From positions 1 to 6,202 of the forward strand of contig CAJUFI010000110.1 of the NCBI GenBank assembly GCA_910585665.1: a stretch of DNA of 6,202 bases, given 5' to 3'. The DNA comes from an uncultured Acetatifactor sp. GTDB lineage: Bacteria > Bacillota > Clostridia > Lachnospirales > Lachnospiraceae. Positions 6,054 to 6,202 of this stretch are shown here, piece by piece (position 1 is the first letter of the stretch; each line of letters opens with the position of its first letter). The position numbers were made by a program, and so were the translations under genes. A model generated the notes under the pieces. That model was given only the letters and a program-made list of their open reading frames with translations, did no database searches and had not been told where the DNA came from.

Positions 6054-6078
6054 TTGTTTCTCTGTAGTTCTTACACCC

Positions 6079-6107
6079 ATGATAATACGATTGAACGACT
6101 ATGTCAA
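6079..6107 (-). promoter_or_regulatory. Putative sigma-A promoter of the small acidic gene
   Basis: Minus-strand perfect -35 TTGACA (6107-6102), 17-nt spacer, -10 TATCAT (6084-6079, 5 of 6). Transcription would start near 6072, leaving a short leader of about 30 nt that contains the ribosome binding site. This is the best promoter match in the window. Confidence 0.72.
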
Positions 6108-6202
6108 TATCTTCTGTCATACATCTTCTATTTTCTATTTTCTGTCTGTTACTGTTCACTCCCCCCATTAAGCCATTGTGAAAAGTGCTGAAATTTATTT
6201 TT

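Noticed and set aside
6126..6144. TTCTATT tandem repeat upstream of the small acidic gene
   Set aside because: Two short copies in an AT-rich spacer, upstream of the -35 box; probably simple low-complexity sequence.
6149..6202. Minus-strand frame open from the right edge and ending in TAA (C-terminus ...QWLNGGSEQ), possibly the tail of an upstream gene
   Set aside because: Seventeen codons are too few to tell from chance, and no family signal is visible; sequence beyond the edge would decide.

Overview
The window looks like chromosomal DNA from a Gram-positive gut-type clostridium, probably Lachnospiraceae. This rests on a Clostridium symbiosum-like pyruvate, phosphate dikinase, an ABC-F protein of the Bacillus YkpA type, strong AGGAGG-like ribosome binding sites, sigma-A-type promoters, and GC-rich genes separated by AT-rich spacers. 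The genus is inference. I see no mobile element, CRISPR array, tRNA or rRNA.

Layout: the left 2.65 kb carry ppdK on the minus strand, complete and with all catalytic residues. A 349-bp divergent spacer (2654-3002) holds a minus-strand promoter for ppdK and a plus-strand promoter for an ABC-F gene. The ABC-F gene (3003-4640) is followed after 68 bp, with no visible terminator, by a PHP-domain phosphoesterase gene of the TrpH/YciV (RNase AM) type (4709-5647); the two are probably one transcript. A 128-bp spacer separates this pair from a convergent minus-strand gene for an 88-residue, extremely acidic protein of unknown function (5776-6042), which has its own near-consensus promoter and ribosome binding site.

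How the genes fit together: ppdK serves PEP/pyruvate and ATP/PPi metabolism. The ABC-F protein and the PHP protein both belong to families tied to ribosomes or RNA (ABC-F ATPases act on ribosomes; E. coli YciV trims rRNA 5' ends), so the plus-strand pair may be a translation-related operon. The most interesting detail is in front of that operon: an 11-codon reading frame (METAIGNEDLR) with its own ribosome binding site, just downstream of the promoter, whose stop codon overlaps the ABC-F start codon (ATGA). A small hairpin covers its start codon. This is the architecture of a translationally coupled leader peptide. No clearly new multi-gene system is present.
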